From Novosphingobium sp. ERN07 (GTDB lineage: Bacteria; Pseudomonadota; Alphaproteobacteria; Sphingomonadales; Sphingomonadaceae), in contig NZ_JABAID010000013.1 of assembly GCF_012641335.1 (NCBI RefSeq), forward strand, positions 1 to 64,000: a stretch of 64,000 bases of DNA, read 5' to 3'. The notes beneath the pieces are model-generated. The model made no database searches and was not told the DNA's origin. It saw only the letters and a program-made list of their open reading frames with translations. The position numbers and the translations under genes are program-made. Position 1 is the first letter of the stretch, and every line of letters starts with the position of its first letter. This document shows, piece by piece, positions 8,876 to 17,699 of this stretch.

Positions 8876-8916
8876 AAAAAGGCGGGTGTGCGATGTCGAG
8901 GGACACGCACACCCGC
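8876..8916 (-). terminator. Intrinsic-terminator-like hairpin between the Cys-rich genes and the CopC-like gene
   Basis: Read on the minus strand, an 11-bp perfect stem (GCGGGTGTGCG/CGCACACCCGC, 8882-8892 with 8906-8916) is followed by C and five T residues (8880-8876). A second near-perfect stem (GGCTTCCCCAA with TTGGGGGAAGCC, 8923-8933/8951-8962) lies just before it. The terminator ends 14 bp before the CopC-like start codon, so it either ends the upstream operon or acts as a leader attenuator. Confidence 0.7.
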
Positions 8917-8976
8917 AGTCATGGCTTCCCCAAGGGTCGGTCGCAGTGAGTTGGGGGAAGCCAAATCTCGCAATGA

Positions 8977-9780
8977 TCAGCAGCCGGATTTCTTCTTTTT
9001 GCCAAAGCCGCCGAGCATCCCACCAATCACGACTCCCGCCTGACCACCAATCGCACCGCCGATGGCGGCTCCGCTGGCATCGGGTTGGCATGGAGTCTGC
9101 GCCGCAGGTGTGCTTGCGGCGGCTGAAGCGCTGGATGGCGATGCAGATTTTGCGCTTCCCGCTGGGAAAAGCGCGAGAATGCCGGGGGTGTTTTCATACT
9201 CGGCCCCCTGCGGCGAGGTCTTGCCGCCGGACAGCGCAAACAGATTGTTCACGTCAGCCACTGCGGTGTTCTCGGCCTCGGAGCGGGTCAGCTTGTGCAG
9301 GCGCGATGTGCAGTAGATGCCCCATTCATCGACTTCTTCCCCGCTGCATGCCGCGCCACGCTTGAGCCGCGATGCAGGGGCCTTGCCCTGATAGGGCGTG
9401 GAGCAGATATTGAGATTGCCCTCATCGGTCCAGTACCCCACCGGGCAGCGATCAAGCTGGTTGGCCTTGGTGATCGACCCGTATGTCGGCGGAACATAGG
9501 TGGCCGATACCTTGCTGGTGCAATAGCCGAACTCGCTTTGATAACCGGCGGCGCAGGCACCGTTCTTGACATAGACCGAAGGTGCGCCCGATCCGGGATA
9601 GCACATGTTCGGATTGGGCTTGCTGTTCTGCGCGGTCGAGCCTTGGGTGTAGCCCGATGGGCAGGTGCCGCCCACGCGGGTGATCGGGCCGGTCGAGCCT
9701 TGCGCATGTGCGGGTACTGTCAAACTGGTGAATCCCGCCAATGCCAGCGCCGTTGCGGCAGCGAATGAAACAGTACGCAT
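8977..9780 (-). CDS. Exported protein with two four-cysteine modules and a glycine-rich tail
   Basis: 267 residues; I recognise no known family. The signal peptide ends at PAHAQ (27). Two modules follow: Cys40-60-76-87 and Cys112-126-145-157, each starting CP.GY and ending GYCTSK or IYCTSR. The second has the same Cys spacing as the single module of the next protein (9822-10118). Residues 205-230 are Ser/Ala/Pro-rich and 238-260 form a glycine-zipper-like stretch (AIGGAIGGQAGVVIGG) before a KKKK tail and final Cys, which could insert in or pack against a membrane. It probably shares a transcript with 9822-10118 (41-bp gap). The cysteines suggest periplasmic disulfides. Confidence 0.75.
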   Translation of the reverse strand: MRTVSFAAATALALAGFTSLTVPAHAQGSTGPITRVGGTCPSGYTQGSTAQNSKPNPNMCYPGSGAPSVYVKNGACAAGYQSEFGYCTSKVSATYVPPTYGSITKANQLDRCPVGYWTDEGNLNICSTPYQGKAPASRLKRGAACSGEEVDEWGIYCTSRLHKLTRSEAENTAVADVNNLFALSGGKTSPQGAEYENTPGILALFPAGSAKSASPSSASAAASTPAAQTPCQPDASGAAIGGAIGGQAGVVIGGMLGGFGKKKKSGC

Positions 9781-9821
9781 GAAACTGCTCCTGCTTGTTC
9801 GATGACTTCAGAGAGGGAAGA

Positions 9822-10118
9822 TCAGGGACGCTTGGTCGAACACCAGACGCGGTAGACCTCGTAGTATCCGGCGGCGCAGCTTTCGCTTTCGGCCTTGCCA
9901 TAGATCTTGGGCGAACTGCTGACCTGCGGTGCGCAGATGCTGGTGTCGCCATCAGGGTGGCTCCATCCCGATGGGCAGGCGACAGAGCGCTTCGGCTTCA
10001 CCACCGGTCCCTGATTGGTGCCCTGCGCCGATGCGGGAGCCGAAAGGCTCGACAGCACAACAGCGGACAGCAGGCTGAGGTGCAGGCCACCAAGGCCGAT
10101 GGCCAGGCGCATTTTCAT
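9822..10118 (-). CDS. Small exported protein with one four-cysteine module
   Basis: 98 residues: a signal peptide to about residue 32 (SAPASAQ), then one module with Cys48, Cys62, Cys81 and Cys93 (ACPSGW, SIC, SCAAGY, WCST). The spacing 14-19-12 equals that of module 2 in the neighbouring 267-residue protein, so the two are paralogous. It is first of a minus-strand unit, diverging from the sensor-kinase gene across a 223-bp region that contains palindromic operator candidates. Function unknown; a sensed ligand-binding or envelope protein is possible. Confidence 0.72.
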   Translation of the reverse strand: MKMRLAIGLGGLHLSLLSAVVLSSLSAPASAQGTNQGPVVKPKRSVACPSGWSHPDGDTSICAPQVSSSPKIYGKAESESCAAGYYEVYRVWCSTKRP

Positions 10119-10221
10119 GACGATATCTCCTCGCGATGGCGGGCCGACCGGCAGGTAGGCTTTGCCTGATGAGGGGCTTGCTAGCGGGGCGGGGGAGGGT
10201 CGCCCATGCCATCAGACATGG

Positions 10222-10238
10222 TGCCATATCGTGGCATG
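10222..10238. promoter_or_regulatory. Palindromic operator candidate, copy 1 (before the sensor kinase)
   Basis: TGCCATATCGTGGCATG contains TGCCA and TGGCA half-sites around a 5-bp centre. The same 17-bp word, differing at one base, lies before the response-regulator gene at 12249. It sits in the divergent region between the exported-protein genes and the kinase. Another ATGCCAT half-site is at 10206-10212. Likely bound by the adjacent LuxR-type regulator (inference). Confidence 0.6.
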
Positions 10239-10262
10239 TCGCGGGCGGCAGTGGCTGAATTC

Positions 10263-10279
10263 TGCCATTTCGACGCATC
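10263..10279. promoter_or_regulatory. Degenerate copy of the palindromic operator
   Basis: TGCCATTTCGACGCATC keeps the left half TGCCATNTCG and part of the right half (GCAT) of the motif at 10222 and 12249. It begins 41 bp after copy 1 starts, about four helical turns, on the same face. It ends 63 bp before the kinase start. Confidence 0.4.
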
Positions 10280-10341
10280 CTTGCGGTTGCATCGCGGAAC
10301 TGCGTGGCTACGATGGGTCAGGGAAAGGGTCGGGGGAAGCA

Positions 10342-12228
10342 GTGGCCGTGCAAGTGAACTGGCGCCAGTTGGGCAGGCTGGTGGTGATGATCTGTCTGGT
10401 ACAGGCCGTCTATTGGCTGCTTGTCGAAAAGCCGCTGTTCCGGGTGAACGTCAGTGAGGCTCCGCCATCGGCAGAGCAGGTCAGAACACAGATCGCCCGG
10501 CTTTCTGCACCGACCCTTGGCAATGTTGCGGATGCGGACTTCAGGGATGTCGAACTGCCGTGGACGCACTGCTGCGATACCGCGATGTTTGCTGTTCGGA
10601 TCACATTCCGGCTTGATGACGTGCCGTCGGCCGGGCTTGGCCTGATTTCGCACCTGCAGGTTGATAACTACCGCCTTTATGTGAACGACAGCCTGCTTTT
10701 TGGCGAAGGCCGCATGGGGCCGGGCAACGGCACATTCCACGGTCAGAAGACCTTCCTGACTCGAATACCGGCAGGACTGGTGAAGCGCGGCGACAATGTG
10801 CTGACCTACATCACCGTTCGCGATGGCTTTCCCTATACCGATATTTTCCCGCCCCAGATTGGCGAGTTCGAGGCGATGCGCAGCTTTTCCGCGCGCAGGC
10901 TGTGGGCGCTGAACGACTTTCCGCGTTATAGCGCCGGGTTGCTGGGGCTGTTGGGCCTTCTGGCCACGGTCATGGTCTTCCGGTCTGATGACTGGCGCTT
11001 TGCCGCATGGTTGAGCGCGCTGTGCGGGGCGTTCGTGGCGAACTATCTTTACGGTGTAGAACTGGCTCCGCCCTTTGATGGATGGGGACGGATGCTGGCG
11101 TTCTTTGCGATCAACATGTTCATACCCACGGCGCTTCTCTGCTTCATTGATACCTGGACCCGCAGGCCCCTGCGGTGGCTGATGCCGCTTGTACTGGGCA
11201 TTTATCTGGCCGCAGTCGGGTATATCGCATGGCGCATCTATGCCACCCCGATGCCCGATGCGTTTGATGTTCCGGCAATCGTGTGGATATGGATGCTGGC
11301 CGGCTTGAGCATCGCCACGCTGGTCCGGTTGTTGTGGCATTTTGCCCGTGCACCAGAAGACCGTATGGTCGAAAGCGCGTTGATGTCGGTTCTGGCGGTG
11401 GCAACGCTGCTTGATGCCTTGTGCAACTGGTTTCCCGAATGGGAATTGCGCGAAGGCTATCTGATAAACGCCGCGCCTTTCCTGATGCTCGCGATGCTTA
11501 CCGCGTTTCTGGCCCGGAATTTCCGGTTGTTCCAATCGCAAGCCGCGCTCACCACCCTGTTGCAGGCCAAGGTCGAACAGCGCGAAGCCGAACTTGCCGT
11601 TGCCCATGCGCGCGAGCAGGAGTTCGTGCGGCAACAGGCCCATGATGTCGAGCGTCGCCGCATCATGCAGGACATTCATGACGGGCTGGGCAGTCAACTC
11701 ATGTCGATGATGCTGTCGGCGCGGTTGGGGGAAGCCGAACCGGCACAAGTTGCCGAAGGGCTGCAAGCGGTGATCGACGAGATGCGGCTGATGGTCGATT
11801 CGATGGACTCCGTAGGTGAATCGCTGGAAGCCGCGCTTGCCACGTTCCGTGCGCGGATGCAGCCGCGCGTGGCCGCGGCGGGGCTGCAGCTTGACTGGCT
11901 TCAGGCAGAGAGCCTTGCTTTGCCTGATTATGGCCCGCGCGAAGTCCTGCAGTTATTCCGTATCCTGCAGGAAGCGGTGACCAATGCGTTGAAGCATTCG
12001 GGGGCAGATCGCCTTGCGGTGGAGATCGGGCCAGAGGGCGATGGCGCCGTGGCTATTCGCGTATCCGACAACGGAAAGGGCAGCGCCAAGTCAGGTGTTG
12101 GCAGGGGCCTGACCAATATGGCGCGGCGTGCCGAAGCTATTGGCGCACGCTTTGCGCTTTCGTCCGAGCCGGGGGCGGGCACGCAGGTTTGCCTGCATTT
12201 GCGGCGTGATGCGGTGGCCACGGCCTAA
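10342..12228 (+). CDS. 7TM sensor histidine kinase (NarX/LiaS-type core)
   Basis: 628 residues from the GTG at 10342, which has a CGGGGGAAG ribosome site. After an N-terminal membrane segment comes a beta-rich extracytoplasmic domain (LQVDNYRLYVNDSLLFGEG is jelly-roll-like), then about seven membrane helices (roughly residues 195-400, as in 7TMR-DISM receptors), a coiled segment, and a HisKA_3 dimerisation helix with phospho-acceptor His446 (MQDIHDGLGSQL). The ATPase has N-box EAVTNALKHS and G-box SDNGKG. The partner is the response regulator 70 bp downstream. The periplasmic domain may sense a carbohydrate or one of the exported proteins encoded divergently; that is inference. Confidence 0.87.
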   Translation: MAVQVNWRQLGRLVVMICLVQAVYWLLVEKPLFRVNVSEAPPSAEQVRTQIARLSAPTLGNVADADFRDVELPWTHCCDTAMFAVRITFRLDDVPSAGLGLISHLQVDNYRLYVNDSLLFGEGRMGPGNGTFHGQKTFLTRIPAGLVKRGDNVLTYITVRDGFPYTDIFPPQIGEFEAMRSFSARRLWALNDFPRYSAGLLGLLGLLATVMVFRSDDWRFAAWLSALCGAFVANYLYGVELAPPFDGWGRMLAFFAINMFIPTALLCFIDTWTRRPLRWLMPLVLGIYLAAVGYIAWRIYATPMPDAFDVPAIVWIWMLAGLSIATLVRLLWHFARAPEDRMVESALMSVLAVATLLDALCNWFPEWELREGYLINAAPFLMLAMLTAFLARNFRLFQSQAALTTLLQAKVEQREAELAVAHAREQEFVRQQAHDVERRRIMQDIHDGLGSQLMSMMLSARLGEAEPAQVAEGLQAVIDEMRLMVDSMDSVGESLEAALATFRARMQPRVAAAGLQLDWLQAESLALPDYGPREVLQLFRILQEAVTNALKHSGADRLAVEIGPEGDGAVAIRVSDNGKGSAKSGVGRGLTNMARRAEAIGARFALSSEPGAGTQVCLHLRRDAVATA

Positions 12229-12248
12229 ACGTTCTTGTGCGCGGGTCA

Positions 12249-12265
12249 TGCCATGTCGTGGCATG
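12249..12265. promoter_or_regulatory. Palindromic operator candidate, copy 2 (before the response regulator)
   Basis: TGCCATGTCGTGGCATG extends to a CATGCCA-N5-TGGCATG palindrome. It matches copy 1 at 16 of 17 bases. It lies in the 70-bp gap between the kinase and regulator genes, 33 bp before the regulator ATG, consistent with autoregulation from an internal promoter. Confidence 0.6.
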
Positions 12266-12298
12266 GTGGCGGTTTCGTTGCCGTGGTAGTTCAAGGTC

Positions 12299-12958
12299 AT
12301 GTCAGAACCGTCCGAACGCAAAACTGTCCGCATTGCCATCATCGAGGATGATCCGATGGTGCGGAAGTATTTCATGCGCATCCTTTCGGCTGAAGAGGGC
12401 TTCGATGTGGTGGGCGTCGCGCCCGACATCGCTACCGGCAAGGCATTGATCGCGCTTTGCCCGGACCTGTTCCTGATGGACATCGGTCTGCCCGATGGCA
12501 GCGGCTATGATCTGGTGCCCGATATCAAGGCGCGCTCTTCGGCCAAGGCTCTGATCATCAGCGCCTTTGGCGATCGCGACACGGTGGTGCGTGCGCTTTC
12601 TGCGGGTGCGGACGGCTATCTTCTGAAAGACAGCACGCCTGCACAGGTGTTGGATGGCATCGCCATCACGCTCGATGGCGGCGCGCCGGTCAGTCCGGCG
12701 GCGGCGGTCTATCTGCTCGATCTGCTGCGCAATCCTGCTGCCTCGCCCGCCATCGAAACCCCACCACACGATACGGGGCTGACGCCGCGCGAAATGGACC
12801 TGCTCAGGGCGTTCGCTGCGGGCCGAAGCTACAAGGAAGCCGCGCGCGATCTTGCAATATCGCCGCATACGGTCGGGAACCACGTGAAGTCGATCTACCG
12901 CAAGCTGGAAGTCCAATCTCGCAGCGATGCGCTACGGGCGGCGGGATTGCGGCGGTAG
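12299..12958 (+). CDS. LuxR/NarL-family response regulator
   Basis: 219 residues. The receiver domain has the acidic pair in IIEDDPM (16-18), phospho-acceptor Asp61 (LFLMDIGLPDGSG) and the conserved Lys in GYLLKD. The C-terminal LuxR-type helix-turn-helix starts LTPREMDLLRAFAAG and contains SPHTVGNHVKSIYRKL. It pairs with the upstream kinase and probably binds the shared palindrome upstream of both genes. The 3' end overlaps the convergent acyltransferase gene by 27 bp. Target genes beyond the locus cannot be seen. Confidence 0.92.
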   Translation: MSEPSERKTVRIAIIEDDPMVRKYFMRILSAEEGFDVVGVAPDIATGKALIALCPDLFLMDIGLPDGSGYDLVPDIKARSSAKALIISAFGDRDTVVRALSAGADGYLLKDSTPAQVLDGIAITLDGGAPVSPAAAVYLLDLLRNPAASPAIETPPHDTGLTPREMDLLRAFAAGRSYKEAARDLAISPHTVGNHVKSIYRKLEVQSRSDALRAAGLRR

Positions 12959-14815
12959 CCCAGCCGCGATCACCGCCCTTGCGCCGCTCAGGCTGAGGTG
13001 GTGAGCATCGAAATAGGCCGGGCGGCCCGCGACGATAAGGCGCGATCGGCTGCCATCGCGCAGGGCATCCAGCGGATCGATCACGGTCACGCCCCGTTGC
13101 ACCCAGCGGCGGTAGTGGGCGGTGAGCCATATGGTCTGCGCATGGTATTGCGCCATGCTGGCACCTTCCGCCTTGTCCACTCCGCCACGCGCGGCGGCAT
13201 GGGCCAGATGGCGGGGAACATCGAAGGTTTGCGGCGGGACCGGGCCGATCAGCACCACCTGCTTTCCTCCTGCCTGAAGGCGCGCAATCGTCTGGTCGAT
13301 CAAGGCCGCCATGCCCGGCTGGTTATACGCCGGGCTGGCCCAGAAAGCGACGAGATAGACTTGGCGGATCTGCGGGGAGGCCAGCAGATGCTGCAATGTG
13401 CTGGCGTTGCTTTGCGCGCAGCCGGGATCGATCGCGACGGTATAGCCGATGACGGGAGGGCAACTCGCGCGGGTGCGCTGCGTGATCGAACTGCCGGTTT
13501 GACCCAGACGTTCACCCAGCGCCCATGCCAGTTCGACACCGTGGCTGTCGCCCCACAACATCGCTGTGGCACGAACTGGCGCGCCCAGTGTGCAGGCCGC
13601 GCTCTCGCCGCCCGCGCTGTCGATGATACAGGCCCCGCGTTTGGGGCTGACGTCGTGCACCGCGTCGGCCATCTGCGTGACTTGCGCCGGGAAGCGCGCA
13701 GGCCATCCGCCAAGCGGCAGCATGGCAAGTGCCACCGCGTTGATAGCCCCCATGCCGCCTGCACTCAGGATGAAAACCCGCCGCCGATCAAAGCGCTGCG
13801 CATTGCGGAAGGGCCGTTCGATAATGCGCCAGCTTGCCCAGGCCAACGCAAAGCTGGCTGCGATGACCGTAATTTGCCGGATGCCGCCAAGCGGCGCGTC
13901 GGCGGTATATTCCGCAAAAACGATCAGCGGCCAGTGCCACAGATAGAGCGAGTAGGAAATCAAACCCACGCCCACCATCGCCGGCAATGATAGAATGCGC
14001 CCCATCAGCGTGCCGGGCGCAAAGCGGATAAGCAGGACCGCACCCAGAACGGGAGCCAGCGCCGCAACGCCCGGAAACACGGTGCTCCGATCATAACTCG
14101 CCACCGACCACACGATCAGCCCCAAACCCGACAGCGCCAGAATCTGGGCCTGTGGACGACTGTCCGCCTTCGCCGGAGCCGAGAGCGCAAGCAGAGACCC
14201 GGCCATCAGTTCCCACGCGCGGGCGGGCAGCAGATAGAATGCAAAGCCATCGGTATCGGCCTGTTTCCACACCGCCAGTGTAAAGCTGACCAGCGCAAGC
14301 AGGACGACGATCATCACGCGCTGGCGCGGTGCCGCCTTGGCGCATATCCATAGCACCGCCGGGAAAACGACGTAGAACTGCTCTTCCACTGCCAGCGACC
14401 AACAATGCAGCAGCGGCATGGAATCTGCGGGACCGCCGAAATAGCCCGTCTGGGTGAAGAACCAGACGTTGGCGAGAAAGCCTAGCGTCATCAGTGCTGA
14501 TCGCGGCACGCCAGCAAAGTCGGCTGGCAGATAGAACCATGCAGCCAAGACAAGGACGATTGCGATCATTACCAGCAAGGCTGGCAGGATGCGCCGGGCA
14601 CGGCGCTCGTAAAACTGCAAAATCGAGAATTGCCCGGCGTCGATCTCGCGCGCGATGATCCCCGTGATCAGAAAACCCGATATCACGAAGAAGATATCCA
14701 CGCCAACGAAGCCGCCAGAAAAGCCGGGAAGCTTGGCATGAAAGGCAAGCACAGGCAGGATTGCCAGTGCGCGTAGTCCGTCAATGTCCCGGCGATAGGC
14801 GGCTGATGCAGTCAT
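12932..14815 (-). CDS. OafA-type membrane O-acyltransferase with C-terminal SGNH domain
   Basis: 627 residues. The N-terminal half (MTASAAYRRDIDGLRALAIL) is an acyltransferase-3 domain with about ten membrane helices; motif VVLFHA-like VLAFHAKLPG and the FFVISGFLI segment are present. The C-terminal periplasmic half is an SGNH hydrolase-like domain with the block I motif LWGDSHG and the late FDAHHLSLSGA (Asp-x-x-His). Such fusions acetylate cell-surface polysaccharide or lipopolysaccharide in the inner membrane. Acceptor unknown. It stands alone, convergent with the response regulator. Confidence 0.88.
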   Translation of the reverse strand: MTASAAYRRDIDGLRALAILPVLAFHAKLPGFSGGFVGVDIFFVISGFLITGIIAREIDAGQFSILQFYERRARRILPALLVMIAIVLVLAAWFYLPADFAGVPRSALMTLGFLANVWFFTQTGYFGGPADSMPLLHCWSLAVEEQFYVVFPAVLWICAKAAPRQRVMIVVLLALVSFTLAVWKQADTDGFAFYLLPARAWELMAGSLLALSAPAKADSRPQAQILALSGLGLIVWSVASYDRSTVFPGVAALAPVLGAVLLIRFAPGTLMGRILSLPAMVGVGLISYSLYLWHWPLIVFAEYTADAPLGGIRQITVIAASFALAWASWRIIERPFRNAQRFDRRRVFILSAGGMGAINAVALAMLPLGGWPARFPAQVTQMADAVHDVSPKRGACIIDSAGGESAACTLGAPVRATAMLWGDSHGVELAWALGERLGQTGSSITQRTRASCPPVIGYTVAIDPGCAQSNASTLQHLLASPQIRQVYLVAFWASPAYNQPGMAALIDQTIARLQAGGKQVVLIGPVPPQTFDVPRHLAHAAARGGVDKAEGASMAQYHAQTIWLTAHYRRWVQRGVTVIDPLDALRDGSRSRLIVAGRPAYFDAHHLSLSGARAVIAAGLPPQSRRP

Positions 14816-14956
14816 TCGCAGTGGTCACTACCTCCACAAGGTTAATCGCCGGTATCGTGCAAGCGATCCGCCTTTCGGCAATGTTTGCGTTGGGGTGAAT
14901 GCGGAGTGGGACTTTGCCGCTTGATCCGCAGAGTCTTTTGTGATTCAACAAAAATC

Positions 14957-15268
14957 ATGAATACCCGCCGGTCGCCTCTGCTTCCCAAAGACAGCCTTAC
15001 CCAGTCGCTTGCGCTGCTTGCGCTGCTGGTTCTTGGCGCGATTGGCGTTGCTGGGCCAAGCGGCCTGCTTGCATGGGGTGAAAATGCCCGATTGTTGCAG
15101 CAGCGGGAGGTTGAAATCGCCCAGCTCTCCGCAGAGCGGGACCGGGTAAAGAACCGTGTCGATCTGCTCGACCCGCGCCATGCCGATCCCGATCTGGTCG
15201 GGGAATTGCTGCGCAGCAACCTTAATGTTGCCCATCCCGATGAACTGGTGATCCCCGTCGACAACTGA
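14957..15268 (+). CDS. ftsB: FtsB/DivIC-like septum formation initiator protein
   Basis: 103 residues. One membrane helix (about 17-37, LALLALLVLGAIGVAG) is followed by a coiled coil (LLQQREVEIAQLSAERDRVKNRVDLL) and the conserved end DPDLVGELLRSNLNVAHPDELVIP. FtsB bridges FtsL and FtsQ at the division septum. In sphingomonads this family often precedes pdhA; here a phospholipase D-family gene follows 76 bp later, so either the context was rearranged or the window species differs. Start chosen at MNTRR because the upstream in-frame ATG lacks family similarity. Confidence 0.8.
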   Translation: MNTRRSPLLPKDSLTQSLALLALLVLGAIGVAGPSGLLAWGENARLLQQREVEIAQLSAERDRVKNRVDLLDPRHADPDLVGELLRSNLNVAHPDELVIPVDN

Positions 15269-15344
15269 TCTCGGCGTCATATCTGCTCACGTCGTGCCGT
15301 GGTGGGCGGGAACGCTTTGCCCTTTTCCGGCTTGATCGTACTTG

Positions 15345-16928
15345 ATGGCAAGGGCGCATGAGTGGGGGCATGATCGCGTGGCAGAAGTGATCGCGAAGGA
15401 TCAGAGCGGAATCGGCTTGGGCGGCGTGCCGGAACCTGAAGATCCTGCCAGCGAAGATACCGAACCGCATTCCGCATCCGTATGGCGCTACGCCCATGCC
15501 AGCCGCGCCCATGCCGTTATCGATGCGGCAGATTACTTTGCACTGATGCGCGAAGCGATGATGCGGGCAAGGCAACGGATATTTCTGATCGGTTGGGATT
15601 TTGACACACGCATCCTGATCGGCGGAGGGCGCCGCTGGTGGAACCTGCCGCGCCGCCGCATTTCGCCCGCTCGGTTGGGGCCGTTCATCGTCTGGCTCGC
15701 CACGCGCCGCAAGAAGCTCGACATTCGTGTGCTGAAATGGAACTTCGGCGCGTTCAAGGCGATTTTCCGGGGTTCGATGATGCTGGATCTGCTGCGCTGG
15801 TGGCGGCACCCGCGCATCGTGTTCAAGCTGGACAGCGCGCACCCGCTGGGGTGCAGTCATCACCAGAAGATTGCCGTGATTGACGATCGTTTCGCAGTGT
15901 GTGGCGGGATCGATATGGCGGGTGACCGGTGGGATACGCCCGAACATCTTGATGATGATCCGCGCCGCAGAAAGCCTGGCAGTAAGAAGCTGTACGGGCC
16001 GTGGCACGATTGCACTATGTTGCTTGAAGGCGAAGCTGCGCGGGTGCTGGGCGATTTTGGCCGAAAGCGGTGGGAGCAGGCGAAGGGCAAACCCTTCGGT
16101 CCTTGTAAGCCGCAGGAATCCTCACCTTGGCCATCACGCATAGAGGCGGAATTCCGCAACGTGGAAATAGGCATCGCCCGAACCCGCTCACATTTTGCCG
16201 AGGCGCGCGAAGTGCGCGAGGTGGAGGCCCTTTTTCTTGAACATATCGCGCGGGCGAAACGGTTCATCTATTTTGAAAACCAGTATTTTTCCTCCCGCAA
16301 AATTGCCGAGGCCATCGCGCAACGGATGGCTGAGGCTGACCCGCCCGAAGTCGTGCTGATCAACCCGCAAAGTTCGGATGGATGGCTTGAACAGACCGCG
16401 ATGGATGGTGCCCGTGTGCGGCTGGTCCGGGCGATTGAACAGGTTGATCACAAGCGGCGCTTTTCGATCTGGCACCCGTTCACAGCAGGCGGAAACCCCA
16501 TCTACGTCCATTCCAAACTGACCATCGTCGATGACGAGATACTGCGCATCGGCTCGGCCAATCTGAACAACCGCTCGATGGGGCTGGACAGTGAATGCGA
16601 TGTTTTTATCGATTGCGCGCGACCGGGAAATGGCCATTGCGGCGATCCCATCCGCAGATTGCGTATTTCGCTACTGGCAGAGCATTGCGGTATTCCGCCT
16701 GAACAGGTAGCGGAACTAATCGATCAGTATGGTTCGATGGCAGGGATGATTGCGGCTGCACCAAAGGACGGAAAGACAGTGCGCGCATTTGTCCCCCATG
16801 AGCTGACCGAGGCTGAGCAGGCGCTGGCCGATAATGAGGTGCTCGATCCAGAGCGGCCGGAGGAGATGCTCTCCTTCTATCGCAAAGGGTTGTTCAGGAG
16901 CCGTTTTCTCAGACGGCCCGGCAAGTGA
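15345..16928 (+). CDS. Phospholipase D-family enzyme
   Basis: 527 residues with two PLD catalytic motifs, HHQKIAVID in the first half and HSKLTIVDD in the second, each followed by the usual Gly/Ser-rich strand (CGGIDMAGDRWD; GSANLNNRSMG). The family hydrolyses or transfers phosphodiester groups of phospholipids; long bacterial versions are PLDc or cardiolipin synthase-like. No signal peptide or membrane helix is visible, so it is probably peripheral on the inner membrane. It lies 28 bp upstream of folE in the same direction. Exact substrate is unknown; start between ATG 15345 and downstream GTG codons is uncertain. Confidence 0.87.
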   Translation: MARAHEWGHDRVAEVIAKDQSGIGLGGVPEPEDPASEDTEPHSASVWRYAHASRAHAVIDAADYFALMREAMMRARQRIFLIGWDFDTRILIGGGRRWWNLPRRRISPARLGPFIVWLATRRKKLDIRVLKWNFGAFKAIFRGSMMLDLLRWWRHPRIVFKLDSAHPLGCSHHQKIAVIDDRFAVCGGIDMAGDRWDTPEHLDDDPRRRKPGSKKLYGPWHDCTMLLEGEAARVLGDFGRKRWEQAKGKPFGPCKPQESSPWPSRIEAEFRNVEIGIARTRSHFAEAREVREVEALFLEHIARAKRFIYFENQYFSSRKIAEAIAQRMAEADPPEVVLINPQSSDGWLEQTAMDGARVRLVRAIEQVDHKRRFSIWHPFTAGGNPIYVHSKLTIVDDEILRIGSANLNNRSMGLDSECDVFIDCARPGNGHCGDPIRRLRISLLAEHCGIPPEQVAELIDQYGSMAGMIAAAPKDGKTVRAFVPHELTEAEQALADNEVLDPERPEEMLSFYRKGLFRSRFLRRPGK

Positions 16929-16956
16929 AAAGGCCGGCAAGTAAAAAGGGTGGTTG

Positions 16957-17571
16957 ATGAGCAGTCTGGTTGGTCCTGACGAAGACGACGATCTGGCCCG
17001 AGGCAAAGAGCCGGTGCCGCAGGATGTGCAGGATGCAATCCGCACTTTGCTACGCTGGGCTGGCGATGATCCGACCCGTGAAGGCTTGCTGGATACGCCA
17101 AAGCGCGTTGCACGGGCGTGGAAGGAATACTGCCAGGGCTATGGTGAAGATCCAGCCTTCCACCTTTCGCGCCAGTTCGAGGAAGTCGGCGGCTATGACG
17201 AGATCGTCCTGCTAAAGGACATTCCGTTCCAAAGCCACTGCGAACACCATATGGCACCAATCATCGGCAAGGCCGCCATCGCCTATCTGCCGCGAGACAA
17301 GGTTGTCGGCATTTCGAAACTCGCCCGCGTGCTGCACGGCTTTGCCCGACGGCTGCAAATTCAGGAACGCCTGACGGCAGAAGTGGCCCAGTGTATCTGG
17401 GACAATCTCAAGCCGCACGGTGTTGCCGTGGTAATCGAGGCGAGCCACGCCTGCATGACGGCGCGCGGCGTGCGCACGTCTGGTGTGGGCATGGTCACCA
17501 GCCGCATGATGGGCACCTTCCTTGAAGACACGCGCAGCCGCAAGGAAGTGCTAAGCCTGATGGGTTACTGA
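16957..17571 (+). CDS. folE: GTP cyclohydrolase I
   Basis: 204 residues. It converts GTP to dihydroneopterin triphosphate, the first step to folate and, in some bacteria, to queuosine. The zinc ligands Cys95, His98 (HCEHH) and Cys166 are present, as are [15 protein letters not shown] and the [16 protein letters not shown] end. It is a type I enzyme of normal length. ATG at 16957 follows the phospholipase D-family gene closely, so the two may be cotranscribed without evident functional link. Confidence 0.95.
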   Translation: MSSLVGPDEDDDLARGKEPVPQDVQDAIRTLLRWAGDDPTREGLLDTPKRVARAWKEYCQGYGEDPAFHLSRQFEEVGGYDEIVLLKDIPFQSHCEHHMAPIIGKAAIAYLPRDKVVGISKLARVLHGFARRLQIQERLTAEVAQCIWDNLKPHGVAVVIEASHACMTARGVRTSGVGMVTSRMMGTFLEDTRSRKEVLSLMGY

Positions 17572-17699
17572 TCCGCGCGGGATATGTGCTGCTCGCCAGC
17601 AACGAAACATTACCGTTCAGTTGCTTGGTTGCACATCGCCAAGGGCCTATCTTGCAGGCGTCACCGGGAAAAAACCGGGACGCAGCAGGAGACAGGAAC

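Noticed and set aside
10318-11766. 482-codon minus-strand open frame
   Set aside because: It is the antisense of the histidine-kinase gene, with Gln/Arg/His-rich composition and no recognisable domain.
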